The notes: generated by a model not told the origin, from the letters alone. Counted from the stretch's first letter, positions 33,036-47,053 are shown. The stretch: 64,000 nt of DNA from Macrotrachela quadricornifera (GCA_022393335.1 JAJEKB010000252.1:6959-70958), one strand, 5' to 3'. A program made the numbers and translations.

Positions 33036-35436
33036 ATGCGTTTAAAAACACTTCGTAAAAAAAGACCAGCTTTTGAAAATGAAGGTAACCATCTTATTTA
33101 AAAAGCATAAAAACAAAAAATGTCTATGAAATAATTATTTTCAGGTGCTGTCATTAATGGCAGTCGAATGGATCTATCAAATAGTGAATTAAAACCATCT
33201 AAATATCGTACAAATAATGCATTCGTTTTTCCAACTTCTCTAAATAATGAATTATCTTATCTTAATATTTCTCCATCTGATAATACTGATGAAATGAATG
33301 TTCATTCTTCTCAACAAACAAAAACACATCGAAAATTTCTTCTACCATCATCATCTCAAGCAACACATGCATCATCATATCAAGCTATTGAAGCTGCTTA
33401 TCTTGAACATGGTATTCGTATACATTTAAATCCAACAACTGCTGCAGCTGTAGCTCAACAGCAAAATCAAACAACAGAAAATTTAAGTGGAAGAAAATCT
33501 CCAAATAGTAGTCAACGACATAAACAATTTTCTAATCGAATTCCAAGTCGATCATCAAGTGCACTTAATTACTCAGCTATTGTACAAAATCCAAATCAGG
33601 ATTTACGACCATTTAGTGCATTACAACAAACTTCTACAGCTGATTTTGAACAATCACATACTCATAATGTTTCTTATACTCAACCGATTGAAAATCAACA
33701 TCAGTTACAATTACCTGAACAATTAAATAATCGTTATTGTTCATCATCAATTGTAGCAAGTGAACGTTCTGATCATATAGCATTACCTACTGACTTAGCT
33801 ATTACAAATGGTGCAGCATCATCAATAACATTAATTGATAATGATCCTGATCTTGCTTATATGAGTTCATTATTACAAACAACTAATGGAGATTCATTCC
33901 GAGGTATATAAATAAAAACGATAGAGTTTTTTTTGTGGAATTCACATTTTTGACGAAGAAAAATAGTGAGTGTATGTTTTAAGTCGAAGTTTCTAGGATT
34001 CCTCCCTTCTATCTTCCATGACAGACGCGAGATAGAAATTGATTGCTGTAGTTTGCAATTGTTTTACCACACCTAAAGCTTTGTTGCAAACGTGTATCTA
34101 TGAAACTAGAATGATAATAGTTAAAAAAAAGTTTACAGTGAACTAGATTCTACCTCATATGAATATGTGAATGTCTACATTTTAACTTCAAAAGACCTGC
34201 ACTAACAAACTTTTCTAATTATTATTATTACAGATACAATACGTCGTCGAGCTGGCCTTCGTGCAACATTTGCTGTACATCGACATCCACAAACAACAAT
34301 AACAACAATGACAGCATTTTCTAAACATAATGATAAATCATCTGGTATACATTCAATACCAACTAATCATCAAAATTCATTATTACGTAATTCTACAATT
34401 GCTGTTGTACCAACAACAACAACAACAACAAGTCCATCGCCAAAAAAAATTGAAAAAGATATTCTTAAACATGCATCACGTATTCGAAATAGTCAATTAA
34501 GAGATTATTTATCTCGTTATCAAAATTCTTCGAAATTAGATGGAAGTGAACACATTTCATCTATTTCATATTCACCAACAAGAACAAATTATTTAAATAA
34601 ACGAAATAAAACTATTAAACCATCAGAATCTATTAGCCTAGTAAGTTTTCATAATACTCAAAAACAAAAGATTAACAAAAAGAAATAATGTAATTTTTTA
34701 AATTTAAAAAAAAAAGAAAATAAAATATATGTATATGTATTGAATAAAAAAATATTTGTGTGTTTTTGCCATTTCTCGATGACCATGACAAATATTACTG
34801 GCAAAAATCAAGTAATTAAATGAGCACAAATTTTTAATTCACTTTCTTTTTGTTTAGTGTGATTCACAATCATTATAAAGTTTTTTTTTTTTTATTAGTT
34901 TTATTTTTAACTGTTGTTTTTCTTTTACTTAGAAACCTCTCGAACTCCTGTTAGCACCTGCACCTCGTTCAATCCCATCAACATGCGCTACTTCATTGTC
35001 ATCACATGATTTTCCTGCCATTAATCATAAAAATCGTCAAGAAAATATAAAATCTACGAAACCACCTAAAATCTCATTCATTGAAAATAATAATAATACA
35101 CATGATTGTGTAATCAAAAAAAAATTTTCAATTGAAGATTCAAATATTTTATTATTAAATAATGAAGATTCACCATTAATGACAAATTCTCCATTAGACA
35201 TGAACACAAATGATAAAACTCGTCAAACAAATTCATTTGATTCTGGTTGCTATGATCGAAGCAGTAGTAGTGCTGATACACAAAGTATAACATCTCTGAG
35301 TATTAATCAAGCATCAAGTTCGGTACCATCAGCACGATTAACTAGTGCAAATACTCGCCATTCAAATATAATTAAAAAAGTTTCATTTGAAGATCAATCT
35401 ACAGCAATTATTGTTAGAACAGCAACTTATGTGTAG
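33036..35436 (+). CDS. Disordered Ser/Asn/Gln-rich protein of unknown function
   Basis: Four exons (33036-33084, 33145-33903, 34234-34640, 34933-35436) close in frame at 572 aa. I recognise no domain. The N-terminus MRLKTLRKKRPAFENEG is basic. The body is dominated by Ser, Asn, Gln and Thr, with short ordered-looking pieces: SYQAIEAAYLEHGIRIHLNP, DTIRRRAGLRATFAVHRHP and DILKHASRIRNSQLRDYLSR (predicted helix). The C-terminus ends in T-Y-V, which fits a class I PDZ ligand. It may be a cytoplasmic scaffold or regulatory subunit (inference). Exons 1 and 2 end in the phase required by the first acceptor of the downstream channel gene (36949). Exon 3 ends in the phase of an exon-like block at 36383, so alternative 3' halves are possible. 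Confidence 0.7.
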
Positions 35437-36905
35437 AAAACAACTGATGATGGATATCGCGCAATTAGAACTAGTAGTGTGCGTGTGTGTGTTTTTGCAT
35501 GAGCACTTCTTTTTTATTTTTAATTTTGACAAAAGAAAAAAAGTTTGAAGATGAATTTTTTTTCTTTTTTTTTTTTTTACTTATATTTAAAAAAAAAGAA
35601 GTATATCTAATATGACGAAAGGTGCGACTGATGAAATTAGGTATATGAACATCATTAAAAATTTATTAACAGTAAAAAATAATGATAAATGCCGTCAAGA
35701 GAAGAAAAAAAATATATAGATGTTTTTTCTTTAGTAGTATATGTAATAAGAAAAAAATTATAAAAGTAAAAATTATATTGAGTGAAAAAAAGAAAAAAGA
35801 TATAACAACGTTTACTTTATAAAATTGCACTGTTATGAGACGTAAGTTTGTTTGTAAATTGTATAGATATAGAATATTTATTGAATCAATATTTTTGTTT
35901 AAATTATATGATTAAATGAATTTTTTCGTCATTAATACCTGAATTTTATATAGGAAAGATCGTAATAGTTATAAGTGTTGTTATCATGTTTTATTACATA
36001 GTCAATTTCAAATATAAATAAAAATCTGAAATAGTAAGAGAAAGAAATATTAAATAATAGAAACAAAAATGAGTAGCAATAGATGATTCTATATATTCAA
36101 CGGGATACTTAAGATTTTGAAAAGTAGGATAATTATAGACAAAGATTATTTTCTAAAATTCAGTTGTAATAAAGTTTTCCGTTTAAATTAGCTATTGTAT
36201 ATGATATTACAAATGTAAAAAATAAGAAGAAATTTTTGATTTATACAATATAAAAGTCCTAAGATGTTATTCTATGAATAACTATGCATTTATAAAATAA
36301 ACTAATTGATAATTAAAAAAATTCTTTAACTATTTCTTTTTATTTTATTTAGTTTACAATAAGTATATGATTTTTTTTGTAGATAAATGTTAATATTGCT
36401 AGATTAAAAAAACAAAAAATAAGTCATGTTTTATGTATTCTTGAATTTCCCATGACTTTAATGAAAGAAAAAGAAAGTCAGAAGGAACATTGTGAATTCC
36501 GTAAACTACCGGAAGTTATTGAAATGCTGCTGTCTAGTAAAATAACATATATAAAATATATCGAGATGATAAATTTTCATGAACTACTCGGAAATATTAC
36601 TAATTGAAAAATTCATTTTCTATTATAAAAAAATAGTTTATTTTTGAATGGGTAATCATCATATCATCTACTAATACTAAAGAAAACTTATGAATAATGT
36701 TTTCAATTATCTAGCAATTTCATTAGTAAATAAATATTTAGAAGAAATTAAAAAGATGTACAATATCTATAGTATTTTTGAAATAAATATAGAATTAGTA
36801 TCTAAAATTATTTAGCATATTTTTCAAAATAAAGATTTTTCATTAAGCAAATTAATAAATTTAATATTCTTTACTTTTTTTGTTTCTAATTATCTTTAAA
36901 AGGAA
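35437..36905 (+). other. AT-rich interval with an exon-like open block
   Basis: Mostly AT-rich with no gene. At 36383-36607, directly after an acceptor-like TTTTGTAG, the frame stays open for 74 codons (INVNIARLKKQKISHVLCIL ... ELLGNITN, then TGA). This is unusually long for the local composition. I do not recognise the peptide. It could be an alternative last exon of the gene at 33036-35436 or chance. Confidence 0.3.
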
Positions 36906-38633
36906 ATGTGTTTGTTGTTTCTATTTCATGTGTTTTTTTTCTTCTTAGCTGCATCAGCGGAACGACCACCTTCAGCATGTTCAATTCGAGGAAGTACTCG
37001 ACAACGTTTACAAAAACCAAGTACTCGACGAGTTTATACAATAGAAAATGAAAATAATATTTCTTCTATTGATTCTAAAACAAATCCTCCAACAATCGTT
37101 ACAGTAACTGAATTAAAAGTACAACCAACTGTTGAAAATAATAAAGATAAATTAAATACACAACAAGATTTACCATCAACTACTCCATTAAAACAATTAA
37201 TTTTTAAAAAAATTAATCATCGTCCTATTGAAGTAAAAAAAATATAGAATTTTTGAATATTTATTATTTATTTATATAATATAGGTTAATATTCGTTGTA
37301 TATTTTTACGTGTTGGTGAAATTGATACATTAAATGAAAGATATTATGCTGAATTATTATTAGAAGCATCTTGGGAAGAAACATCATTTAAAGGTTTACA
37401 AACACGACCATTTGATCCAACTATATATTGGACACCTGAACTTGAATTAATGAATGGTATTGGTGAATTACAAGATGATATAACATATAGTGTTCGATAT
37501 GATAAACAAGGTTTAGCAACAGTTACTGAACATCATAAATTAAAAGGTACATTATGGGAACGTATGGAATTACAACATTTTCCTGTTGATGTTCAAGAAT
37601 TATCATTATCAATAACAACATCACGTACAGATACAGAAATGATATTTACAAAAAATTTAAGAAAACCATCAGGTGTTAATCGACGTGTATTTACTGATGA
37701 ACAAGAATGGTATTTATTTGAACATGTTGATATTGAAATAACAGAACAAATTGATGAATATCTTGATAGTGGACATAATCATCCAGTTGTTATTTGTTCA
37801 TGTCATGCAGCACGGTTAATTAAAGCAAAAACAAAAAAAGAAATTTTTAAATATTATCTTGTTTTTTATATTTAGAAAATATGGATATTTTATTTGGAAT
37901 GCATACTTTCTTATTTTTCTTATAACATCAGCCAGTTTTACAACATTTCCAATACCATTAGCAAAGTAATATTAATTATTTATTAAATTATTGACTAATA
38001 TAATTTGTTTTTATTTTCTAGTATACATGGTCGTGTACAAATAGCTTGTACTTTACTTTTAACATCAATTACATTTCGTTGGTTATGCAATAAAGCATTA
38101 CCGTATCTTAAATCATCTTTCTTCGTTTTTTGTTTTTTAATTAAATTAAGATTTCTTTTCTAGAACAATATCTTATTTAACAGCTGTTGATGTTTATGCA
38201 ATTGGAAGTATATTTTCACTTTGCCTTCTCAATATTTGTAAGTAAAGAAAATATTTAAACATAAAATCTTTTCTTTTTTTTTTGTTTTTCTATCAAATTT
38301 TAAGATCATGGTGTGATTGGATATATTAATTATTATTCATCGGGAAATACGACAGGTTCAACAATAAGTGTACCAAGTATAATTATTATTGATCGATGGG
38401 CACTTGTAGTTTTTACAATACTTTTTTTTGCTTATCAAATTGGTACACTTATATGGATGTATTTAGTACCATGGAAAAAACGTCGAATAATGTTTCAAAA
38501 AGATAATCAAAATCGTTTACAACTTGCATCAAAATATAATAATAAAAAAACAAATTTTATTAATGTTTTACGAGCAGTAAAACCACCAAATGATATTCGA
38601 AAATTTTCAACAGTTTCAAGTATTGATCATTGA
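36906..38633 (+). CDS. Pentameric ligand-gated ion channel subunit lacking the Cys-loop cysteines
   Basis: Exons 36906-37232, 37285-37814, 37876-37965, 38022-38102, 38164-38237 and 38305-38633 close at 476 aa. A basic, probably unstructured stretch precedes a ligand-binding domain with VNIRCIFLRVGEIDTLNE, the W-containing LLEASWEE strand and HFPVDVQEL (the FPFDxQxC position). Both disulphide-forming cysteines are absent, so it is not a true Cys-loop receptor. TM1 has FTTFPIPLA. TM2-TM3 read GRVQIACTLLLTSITFRWLC then LPTISYLTAVDVYAIGS, the conserved SYLTxxDxY block. TM4 ends YLVPWKKR. The start is uncertain: ATG at 36906 gives a signal-like MCLLFLFHVFFFFLAASA, but that pyrimidine-rich stretch ending CTTCTTAG at 36947-36948 also looks like an intron acceptor, implying upstream exons. 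Ligand and ion selectivity unknown. Confidence 0.82.
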
Positions 38634-39538
38634 ACTTATATTTATATTTATTGTAAAATTTTCTTTTAATGAATTATTATAAAATAAATATGAGTTTGCT
38701 TTTTTTCTTTTTCAGAGATACTAAATTGTTGAAATGAAGAAGGAAAGAATATTAAGAAAAAGGTTTGCTTTTTTTTTTAAATGAATGATAAATTCGATTA
38801 TTGACCTTTTTCTTTATTCACCATTTAATAGATTTATACATCTCGAAATAGTATTCACCAGAAGTAAAAGGAAGACATTTGATATAGAATCTTGTTTTTT
38901 TAAATTATTATTATAGAAAAGAACAAGTTGATAAGCTCAATATTTTACAAGAAACAGGTTAAAAATAAAGTTTCTTCTGAAAAGTTCTTTGTTATATTAA
39001 AAAACAAAAGATTATTTAGTGATAATGAACTTCTATTAAAAATTCTCGATTAAAATATTGATTATTTTTAGTAGAAACAGAAAAAAGTTCTTCGAAACTA
39101 TCGCACAAATATTCGATTGATTAATAAACATATTGACAATAATAGAGTATCTTGAATTTTAGCTCTTTGGTGATAAACCGTTTTCTTTTTCAAGTGCAAG
39201 AGTTTTAAACATTAAAATTTAAGTTTAAAAATATTTTAAATGATACTAATAGTAGAATATAAATAAAATAAACAACAAACTGTGCCCTAGTGATATAAAG
39301 AATAGAACAAAAGAACGAAAGAACGTATGTACGAGAAAAAGTAAACAACAAATCATTACAACAAATAAAAGGAAATGGTTTTTTTTCGGGTTTAACATTT
39401 TTTTTATCACATTTCAGATACTTATAAATGAGTTTTAAAAAATAAACGCATATCACTTCAGTATACAATTATTTAAAAAGAAAAAAAACTCTAAATTTAT
39501 AGTTTTATTTAATTACTTCAGATCGTTAATAATTATTC
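38634..39538. other. Intergenic between convergent channel and transporter genes
   Basis: AT-rich 3' flanks of two convergent genes. I see no additional coding sequence; a minus-strand frame at 39205-39468 is hydrophobic but lacks any recognisable motif. Confidence 0.5.
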
Positions 39539-41107
39539 TTAATATAATACTGATCCATCTTTAAAAAACATATTAACAATTGGTACATAAGAAATTAAAT
39601 CTGGTTTTGAATAAAGAAATATTGAAAATATAACTAAACCTGAACCCAATGTAAATAATATTGTTAATTGAAACTCAAATAATACTATACTAACTAAACA
39701 TGAAATAACAATAGCTAATGATGTTGCAAAACCTTTTAATATATTATTAGCATGTTTAACAACTAATGCAACAATAAGACCACCAACTGAATGAACAAGT
39801 GTAGCTGTCCATACCATATTTGTATAACCATAGAGAAATCCTTTTTTTTTGATTTCTGCACCATCGGATATATATGTTGTTATAATACCAAAAAATATTC
39901 CAAAAACACCTAATTGAATATTACGTATCCATACAGATACATTACTTCCTTTAAGAATTTTTTCAAAATAAACACCAGCTAAACCGCTTAATATACCTAA
40001 AGAATAAATAAATCATTTTATTTTCAATTATTTTTACTTAAACTTACAAGCAATAACAACAGCAAGTAATCCATATACAGCATTAACATCTTGTTTTGGT
40101 GTTGTTGATGTCATATTTTCAACTTGTACAAGAGAAATACCAAGAAAAAGAAGAAATAATGCAAGCCATTGAATAAGACCTAATTGATGACGAAGTATAA
40201 TTACCATTAGAATAGCTGTTGTAAAAATTTTCAATTGATAACTAACCTAAAATAAAACAATTATTTATATTATTATCAAATTAAAAAATTCTTATAAATA
40301 TTTACTTGAAATGTAGCAGCATCTAAATTTGAAATTGCAATAAAAAGTAGATTATTTTGTAATGTATAAAGTAAAGCTGGTATGCCAGTTTTAAATGTAT
40401 CAAGAGGTTGACGTATAATTTGATTATAAATTAATTTAAAAGTTGATACTATACTACGTTCTTCATTAATAACTAAGAGTATACTTAAGATTGTTTTTTG
40501 AATTTCTGAAGTAACAACAGCTGTTGAATTTATAAAACGTGGACCAGATGTTGTACGTACATAACGTAATAATAATATGCTCAAAGCATTTTGTACTGTT
40601 AATGCAACTAAACTAACACGTTTCATAAATGCATTAGAATGACTTATAGTTGGTGTTGGCGTATGATTTGATCCTACGTTCGATCCTAAAAATTTTTAAT
40701 TAAATTATTCAACATATCGTAGTCTATAAACTATGAATATTCATACAGTTTTACATAAAACACAATTGCATTCAAATGCACATACATGAATATTTTAGAT
40801 AAATTATTATTTGAGAGCAATTCTTATTTTGACAACTTTTTTTTTTTATAGCTATTTATGGATTTATACAAAAAGACTATAAATAAAAGGTTGATTATAG
40901 AAAAAAAATTCTCACCTGGATACGAAGGTCGATCGATTAAAGGACCTTCAACACCTTTCAAATCAATAACTATTTGATTTTCCTAATAAAATAAAAGAAT
41001 AAATATTTTTAATTTTCATTCACAAAATAAAAGAAAATTTATAAAAATTTCAGATATATTGTTTTTTTTTTATTGTAAATTTTATCTATATTTACCTTGT
41101 GCGTCAT
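39539..41107 (-). CDS. SLC35A: Golgi nucleotide-sugar transporter, SLC35A2/A3 type
   Basis: Five minus-strand exons (41096-41107, 40916-40982, 40306-40685, 40048-40246, 39539-39996) close at 371 aa. The first exon codes only MTHK. About ten TM helices are present with family signatures: LLRYVRTTSGPRF, ALLYTLQNNLLFIAISNLDA, ATFQVSYQLKIFTTAILMV, GLAGVYFEKILKGSNVSVWI and VVKHANNILKGFATSLAIV. All are close to human SLC35A2 (UDP-galactose) and SLC35A3 (UDP-GlcNAc) transporters. The role is antiport of UDP-sugar against UMP into the Golgi lumen, supplying glycosyltransferases such as the POMGNT1-like enzyme of this window; the pairing is functional context only. Which sugar is carried cannot be read from sequence. 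Confidence 0.93.
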
Positions 41108-42744
41108 GGATGAGTTATTTTTTGAGTACAATAACTTGTAGCACTTGTTATATATATTTATGTTCTTTCACTGATTAATAACAAAATATAAAAAATTGTA
41201 CGATTAAAATAAAAACAAAATATCTAAAATTAGGTATAAAAGTTATGTAAAAAGAAAAAAGACAAGAAAAAAAAAGTTATATTTAATTTTTTTCTTTCTT
41301 TTATACGCGAAAGAATGCGATCAGGCATAGCAAAAATGACTTACAAACTGTTCTATGTATAGAAAAATAAATATTACATAGTATGGTATATCGTATAATA
41401 CAATCAATGCAATGAAGGATAATAATTAACGCTAACTCTATACTAAAAAATTGGACAAAATCTTTAGTATGTTTTTATTTGGAGAGAACCTACTTATTTT
41501 TTATTTTCTAGTTCAAGTATCCTGAATACTATTATCTTCATTATTTTCTTCTTTCAGAAGTTCTTTTTAAGTATTTATAATAGTTATTATATATAATCAT
41601 ATGAGAATCTCCTTTCTTAAAACCATCTATTAATGTTGATTTTATTCAAGATTTTTCATTTACTGTCTTTACTTTAAAAAAAGGGCTTGATTAATATAAC
41701 ATCTATTGAACAGTGAAATCTATCGTTTTTGTAAATATTGTCAACATTAATCATTTATATTATCATTTACATAGTACCTTAAAAATATACATACAATACA
41801 ACTGATTTCATCTAAATTCGTTTCTAATATTTTTCTTATAAATTTTATTATTTAGTAATTTTTATTCGCGCTTAGATATGTACTTGTACTATTATGTATC
41901 TTGTTAGACAACTAAAATGACTTAAGTGATTAAAGAGATTAAATGGATGAAAAAAAATAGAAAAAATAATGGAAAAAAGGTGTAAAATCAATTGTAGTTA
42001 TTGCTATGTTAAGATAAAATAAGATACGCTAGACTTCTTTGATCTTATTCCTTCCTATCTATAAATTTAACTAATAAATTGTTTAATAAATATTTGACGA
42101 CATAATTTTACTTTTTCATCAAATGTTTGCTGTTATTTGATAAAATTGCTCAAATATTAAAATAAAATCAATCTAATATGATTTTCTAATCAACTAATGC
42201 TTATATAATAACCTCAACTTATTATTAGATAATATTACAACGATTTTCAAAATATGATTGGTTTTATTATTCATTGAACGAAATATCATATAACATTATA
42301 TCTATATTTTTCATTAGTTTATAAAATACATAATTTCTTACCTTTAATACTTTCTAAGAATTCGAATAGATCTTTAATATAAATCAAGGGTTTGCAAAAA
42401 CTCAAATCATAATTTGGTTGTTATCTAAGATACATGCCTCTTTAATATTTACTTTTTTAATGATGAAAATTTTTTATAATATTATGTACAGAAAGAAAAA
42501 AAAATTTTCTTTACATAGCATCACAATAAATCGTGACAATCAATGTAAAAAGTATTTAAAAAGAGGAACGAGACGAATGTTTTAATAAAATGGTTGGAAC
42601 ATAACCAATCAAGATCGTTGTATTTATTTAGTGGCTATTTTATAATACGTTGGCAGAAATGAATGGAATATTTATCAATGCAAAAAAATTACAAGAAACT
42701 TGGTTATAAAACTTTTTTATAATTAATATATTTGTTACAACGTA

Positions 42745-43510
42745 AAGTATAATATTTATGTAGTCCTTCGTGAGTTTTCTTTCGTTCCATACTTGTTTAT
42801 TTATTTATTTAATGCTCTGTGAAGCACAGCATGTACAGAGGTATACGCGAATTTTCTTTCTTTTATTTTTAATCTAATACAAAGTCCAATATTTATGTAG
42901 TTCTTTACCAATTTTTTTGAGGTGCGAAGTACTTATGTTGTGTTTCGTTGCGAGTTTTCTTTCTTTCTAGACATACGCATAAAATTGTCATTTTATGAGG
43001 TGCTGATCTCGCAAATGTAAATCCAGAAAACAGTAGTTTAAATGCGAATAGAAATTAACGAGACCGAACCAATTTTATATGATCTCAAATCTTTGATAAG
43101 AAGTTTAGTTTATTTGCAGGAATTCTCGAAAAAAAAACGGCAATTTTTTGTAGACTTCGTTATTTATTCATCTCAAAATAATTGCACTGCAGCACCACTT
43201 TCTCTTAACAGATGCTTTGCAGCTTTCAATACAAGCGATAATTAATAATGAATCAGACAGACATAAAAACGACCAATAAATTCTATTATTAAGACAGAAT
43301 GTGATAGCCATCGATAAAGATCTTTAATGTTTCTAAATATAACTATTTTCTTTTGAAATTAATAGTAGAAGAATATTAAGAACTACTAAAATGTTATTAG
43401 CACTGTGCTGTTTACGGTTATTCAAGAATATCGATTTCTTTTTTTATTATTTCTCTTAACATACGCATCAAAAGGTGTCATCTTCTGATGTGACAATCTT
43501 CAGAACGAAA
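42745..43510. repeat. Diverged direct repeats
   Basis: Similar words recur. AATATTTATGTAGT occurs near 42752 and 42889, each followed by a C/T-rich stretch. GAGTTTTCTTTC occurs near 42771 and 42952. ACATACGCAT followed by AAA and TGTCATTTT/TGTCATCTT occurs near 42971 and 43460. This is probably a decayed tandem or dispersed repeat family; unit borders are not clear. Confidence 0.35.
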
Positions 43511-46261
43511 AGTCTTCCGATCTTCGTTATAAAGTTCCGTTTGTTTCTAACAAGCCTAAAAAAAGCCACTTTTAATGCATTTTATCATTAACATAATTAA
43601 AAGAAACATTTAGGTTACGGACAAAGCATTCTCTCCAACTAATTTGAGTCATTTCTCGATGGAAATCAACAAATTTTCATTATTTTGGGAAGTAATCAAC
43701 ACTTCAAAAAATGGATTAGAAAAAGAAACTTGTGATTTCATTTAATAAATTAACACAAAAAATACAATCAATGCATTAGATAGAGCAGGACATAGTTTCC
43801 TGAAACTGAAATTTAAGCATACACTTATTTTTAATATACAACATCAATTATAACCAAAGAAAGACTAGCTGTTTACAATACAAATTTGATCTAAGTCAAT
43901 CCTAAACAATAACAGTTATGCTAACGAAGAAGCATGTTATTGCATGGAACGATCCATAGAACTAGGTCATATTGTCGAAGAAACTTTGTGAACAGTTAGA
44001 ACGAATAATTTGTCTTGATTTAATCTTATACATTTACTAGTCGTTGAATTGTCAATATTATTTAAAAAAAATGGCCCACAATCAATCAAGAAAAAAGTGA
44101 CCATGACATGTAAATTGGAAAAATTGAAGTCACTTTTTTATTCAAATCCTAGTAATACGTTTTGAATCCTTACTTTATAACTATACGCACCCATAAGGTT
44201 TCGAACTCTTTCTGTGTATGCTGCACCAACTTTATGAGGACTATCTAGACATTATATCTATAACTTTTATTCAGCTATCTGAGCATCATAGTTGTAACCG
44301 TTACGAGTCTAGCTTAACCTATGGCTGGATCATTTCCTCTAGTATTATATTCATTTTTTAATAATCAGGGAAGTGTTAATACTGACTTTAACCCTTGGGG
44401 CAGTTAGTCTATTAAGAAGCCATGGTGATTCTCTAGCATTTCAAAGTACACAGATACCTATATAATAATAGTTTTTGTTAAAGCATTTCTCAGAAAGATT
44501 TTTTGGTATAATTTGGCTTGTACTTAGGTTATTTTATTCGAATATCCAGTAATGGATAATAAATATAACAAAACTGACTTTCAGAGAAAAAATTCTATAA
44601 ACTAGAATCCTTATCAGCAACATCGCTCTCTATAAAGGAACATGTTAGATGATGTTTTACATACTTTCAACCATTCACGAACCAAGCATAATACCGGCAT
44701 GTAAATTTGATCCCATCACTAATGAATTGATATTGAAACCGATTTGCACCAAAAACCACAATAAAAATGGGAACAATAGACAAATCGAACATATAGATTA
44801 GCTTCTCGGAATGCGTACAAAAAACTATAAAATGGTATAAAAAGTTTTTCTTCTATCTGCTCGATATGGCTATGTACAATTATTTCATTTTATACAAGTA
44901 GAGGACTAGAAAATAATGCATTTGTCAGATTTTCGATTGGAGGTGATTCGATCTATTATAGAATCTGTTGAAACTCAAAGTCTGAAAGAAGAAGTACGTC
45001 TATATGTTTTACCTTGTTTCGAGCTATATCATACTTTAAAAAGCTTCTGAACACACGTTTTTATAAAGTTCTTTTAGAAAATAGAAATGTTGATTGATTT
45101 ATGATAAAATATACATAAAAAAAATTCCGTCCACAAAGGGCTAAGATCTTTCATTAGAGAATTGACATTAATGAAGAAATATTTATCTTGTTTGGTTTAA
45201 GCAGAAAAACTAAAAGAATTCTTCAATGTACAGATGTATATCATTAAAATTCAATGACAATCTTATCTTATCAAGAGACAGAATATTCTTCTCATGTACT
45301 AAAGATTTTTCATGAGAAAGAAAAACAAATTCTTTATTTCTAGGGTTTTGTCTTTCCATACGTCTAATGAATTTTAAAAAAACATATAGTTTTTTTGAGA
45401 AAATTCAAGTCTATTTTGAATATTTTTAATTAATTTTCTTTTAAATGAATTATTTCCAAAATAATAAATATAATTAACTGAAATATAAAATAACATAAAA
45501 ATATATTATTTATTAAAAAAAGAACATTGTTTCGAATAAAAAAATTCTCATTTATTTTGTATGAATTATTTTACAATAAAATTTATTTTTGAAAAAAAGA
45601 GATCAATACAAAATAAGCCTTATCATCAAGAAGTATATCAATGAAGAATGCTTATTCTCTGTCCGAGGTTTTAATCTCTTTGTTTATAATTTATTTTCTT
45701 TTGTAATACATCAGACTAACCAATTTGCTAATTATGAAATGGATAAAAACAATTATCAATAAATAAACAATCATTCATATAAACTGACAAAAATAAAACA
45801 TTTTCTTTTCTTTTTTCTTTCTATTCAATTCTTTTCTAATTTGAATATGTTGATCATGCTTTAAAAAAATAAACATACTTATATCTTATAGTTCGTTCAA
45901 TATTTTTCTTACGTTCAAATAACATCCACATTTTAAAAATCTATTCTCTTTCTTATCTACAAATGTCTGTTTTTGTCTAAGCAGTTATGACTGAATAGTT
46001 ACTTGTATGGCACATATTCATATGGTACTGTGCTTAAATCCCTGCACTACTGAACATTGAATAATCTTGAACAAATCGATAACGATGTTTGTGTTGGGTC
46101 ATCCTCAAGAGAATACACTAATTGCAAGATTAGTCTTGAATATTCTGTTATAACCCCTTAGATATACATAGGATTATGTACCAAAATTTTAGACTTTCAA
46201 GTCTTATCCTTGGTTGTGATTTGTTCTTTCTTTTTCGGTAGATGCATGCGACTTGCAAAGT

Positions 46262-47053
46262 AATACACGGTTGGAAATAATATTATTCCAAGGAGTTATC
46301 GCTATAATTTCAAGTAGAGGACATAATGAAGTTTATATCAAATGAAAGCTCGTCAAAAATGGAGTTTACTAGTACTAAATAGTGAAGGTTATGAAAACCT
46401 TTTAATGTCAAACTTAAGAGATTTGCAGAAATTTAAATTTTAAAAAAATGTTTAAAAAAACATACTTTTTATATGGAAGAAAAACACTCAATTTTTTAAT
46501 AAAACAAGCATTTTTCATTACTTTTACTCACTTGAACGTGCCAAAACATACGCACTCGATGTCTTTTTTACGTTGCATCGAATGAGCATATTTTCAAACA
46601 TCTTACATAAGAACAATAATGGAAAACCTTTGAATTTATTGTAAAAAAATACTATTCTTTTTTGCCTATAAAAAATGTAAAAATGAGAGTTTTTTTATGC
46701 GTTCTTTAAATAGTTTTGACTGACTTTTAATCCAAGTATCCTATTAAAAAAATTTTTTAATATAGACAGTTTTGTAAGGATCGACGAGCTGTATTGAACC
46801 ACGTAAAAGTATCCAAGAAAACCACTTTGCTCCATTTTTGAATAACTAGTCTCTTAATATTCAATCCCCAAAAAAAGTATAAAACTTCTGAAAGTTTCTT
46901 AAATTTGACATTAAAAGATTTTCATAAACTTTACTATTTAGTACCAATAAACCACATTTTTGATCAACTCTCATTTTGATATAAAAATCATTATGTCTAC
47001 TATTTGAAATTCTGGCGGTAACGCTTTATAATGATATTATTTTCACCGTGTAT
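46262..47053. repeat. Long inverted repeat (about 175-bp arms)
   Basis: The left arm at about 46262-46436 and the reverse complement of the right arm at about 46881-47053 agree over almost their whole length, by eye near 80 percent. Shared blocks are AATACACGGT at the outer end, GACATAATGA, TTTATATCAAA, TACTAAATAGT and CTTTTAATGTCAAA toward the inner end. The spacer is about 445 bp. No long frame is present. It fits a foldback or non-autonomous DNA transposon, or a diverged inverted duplication. Confidence 0.65.
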
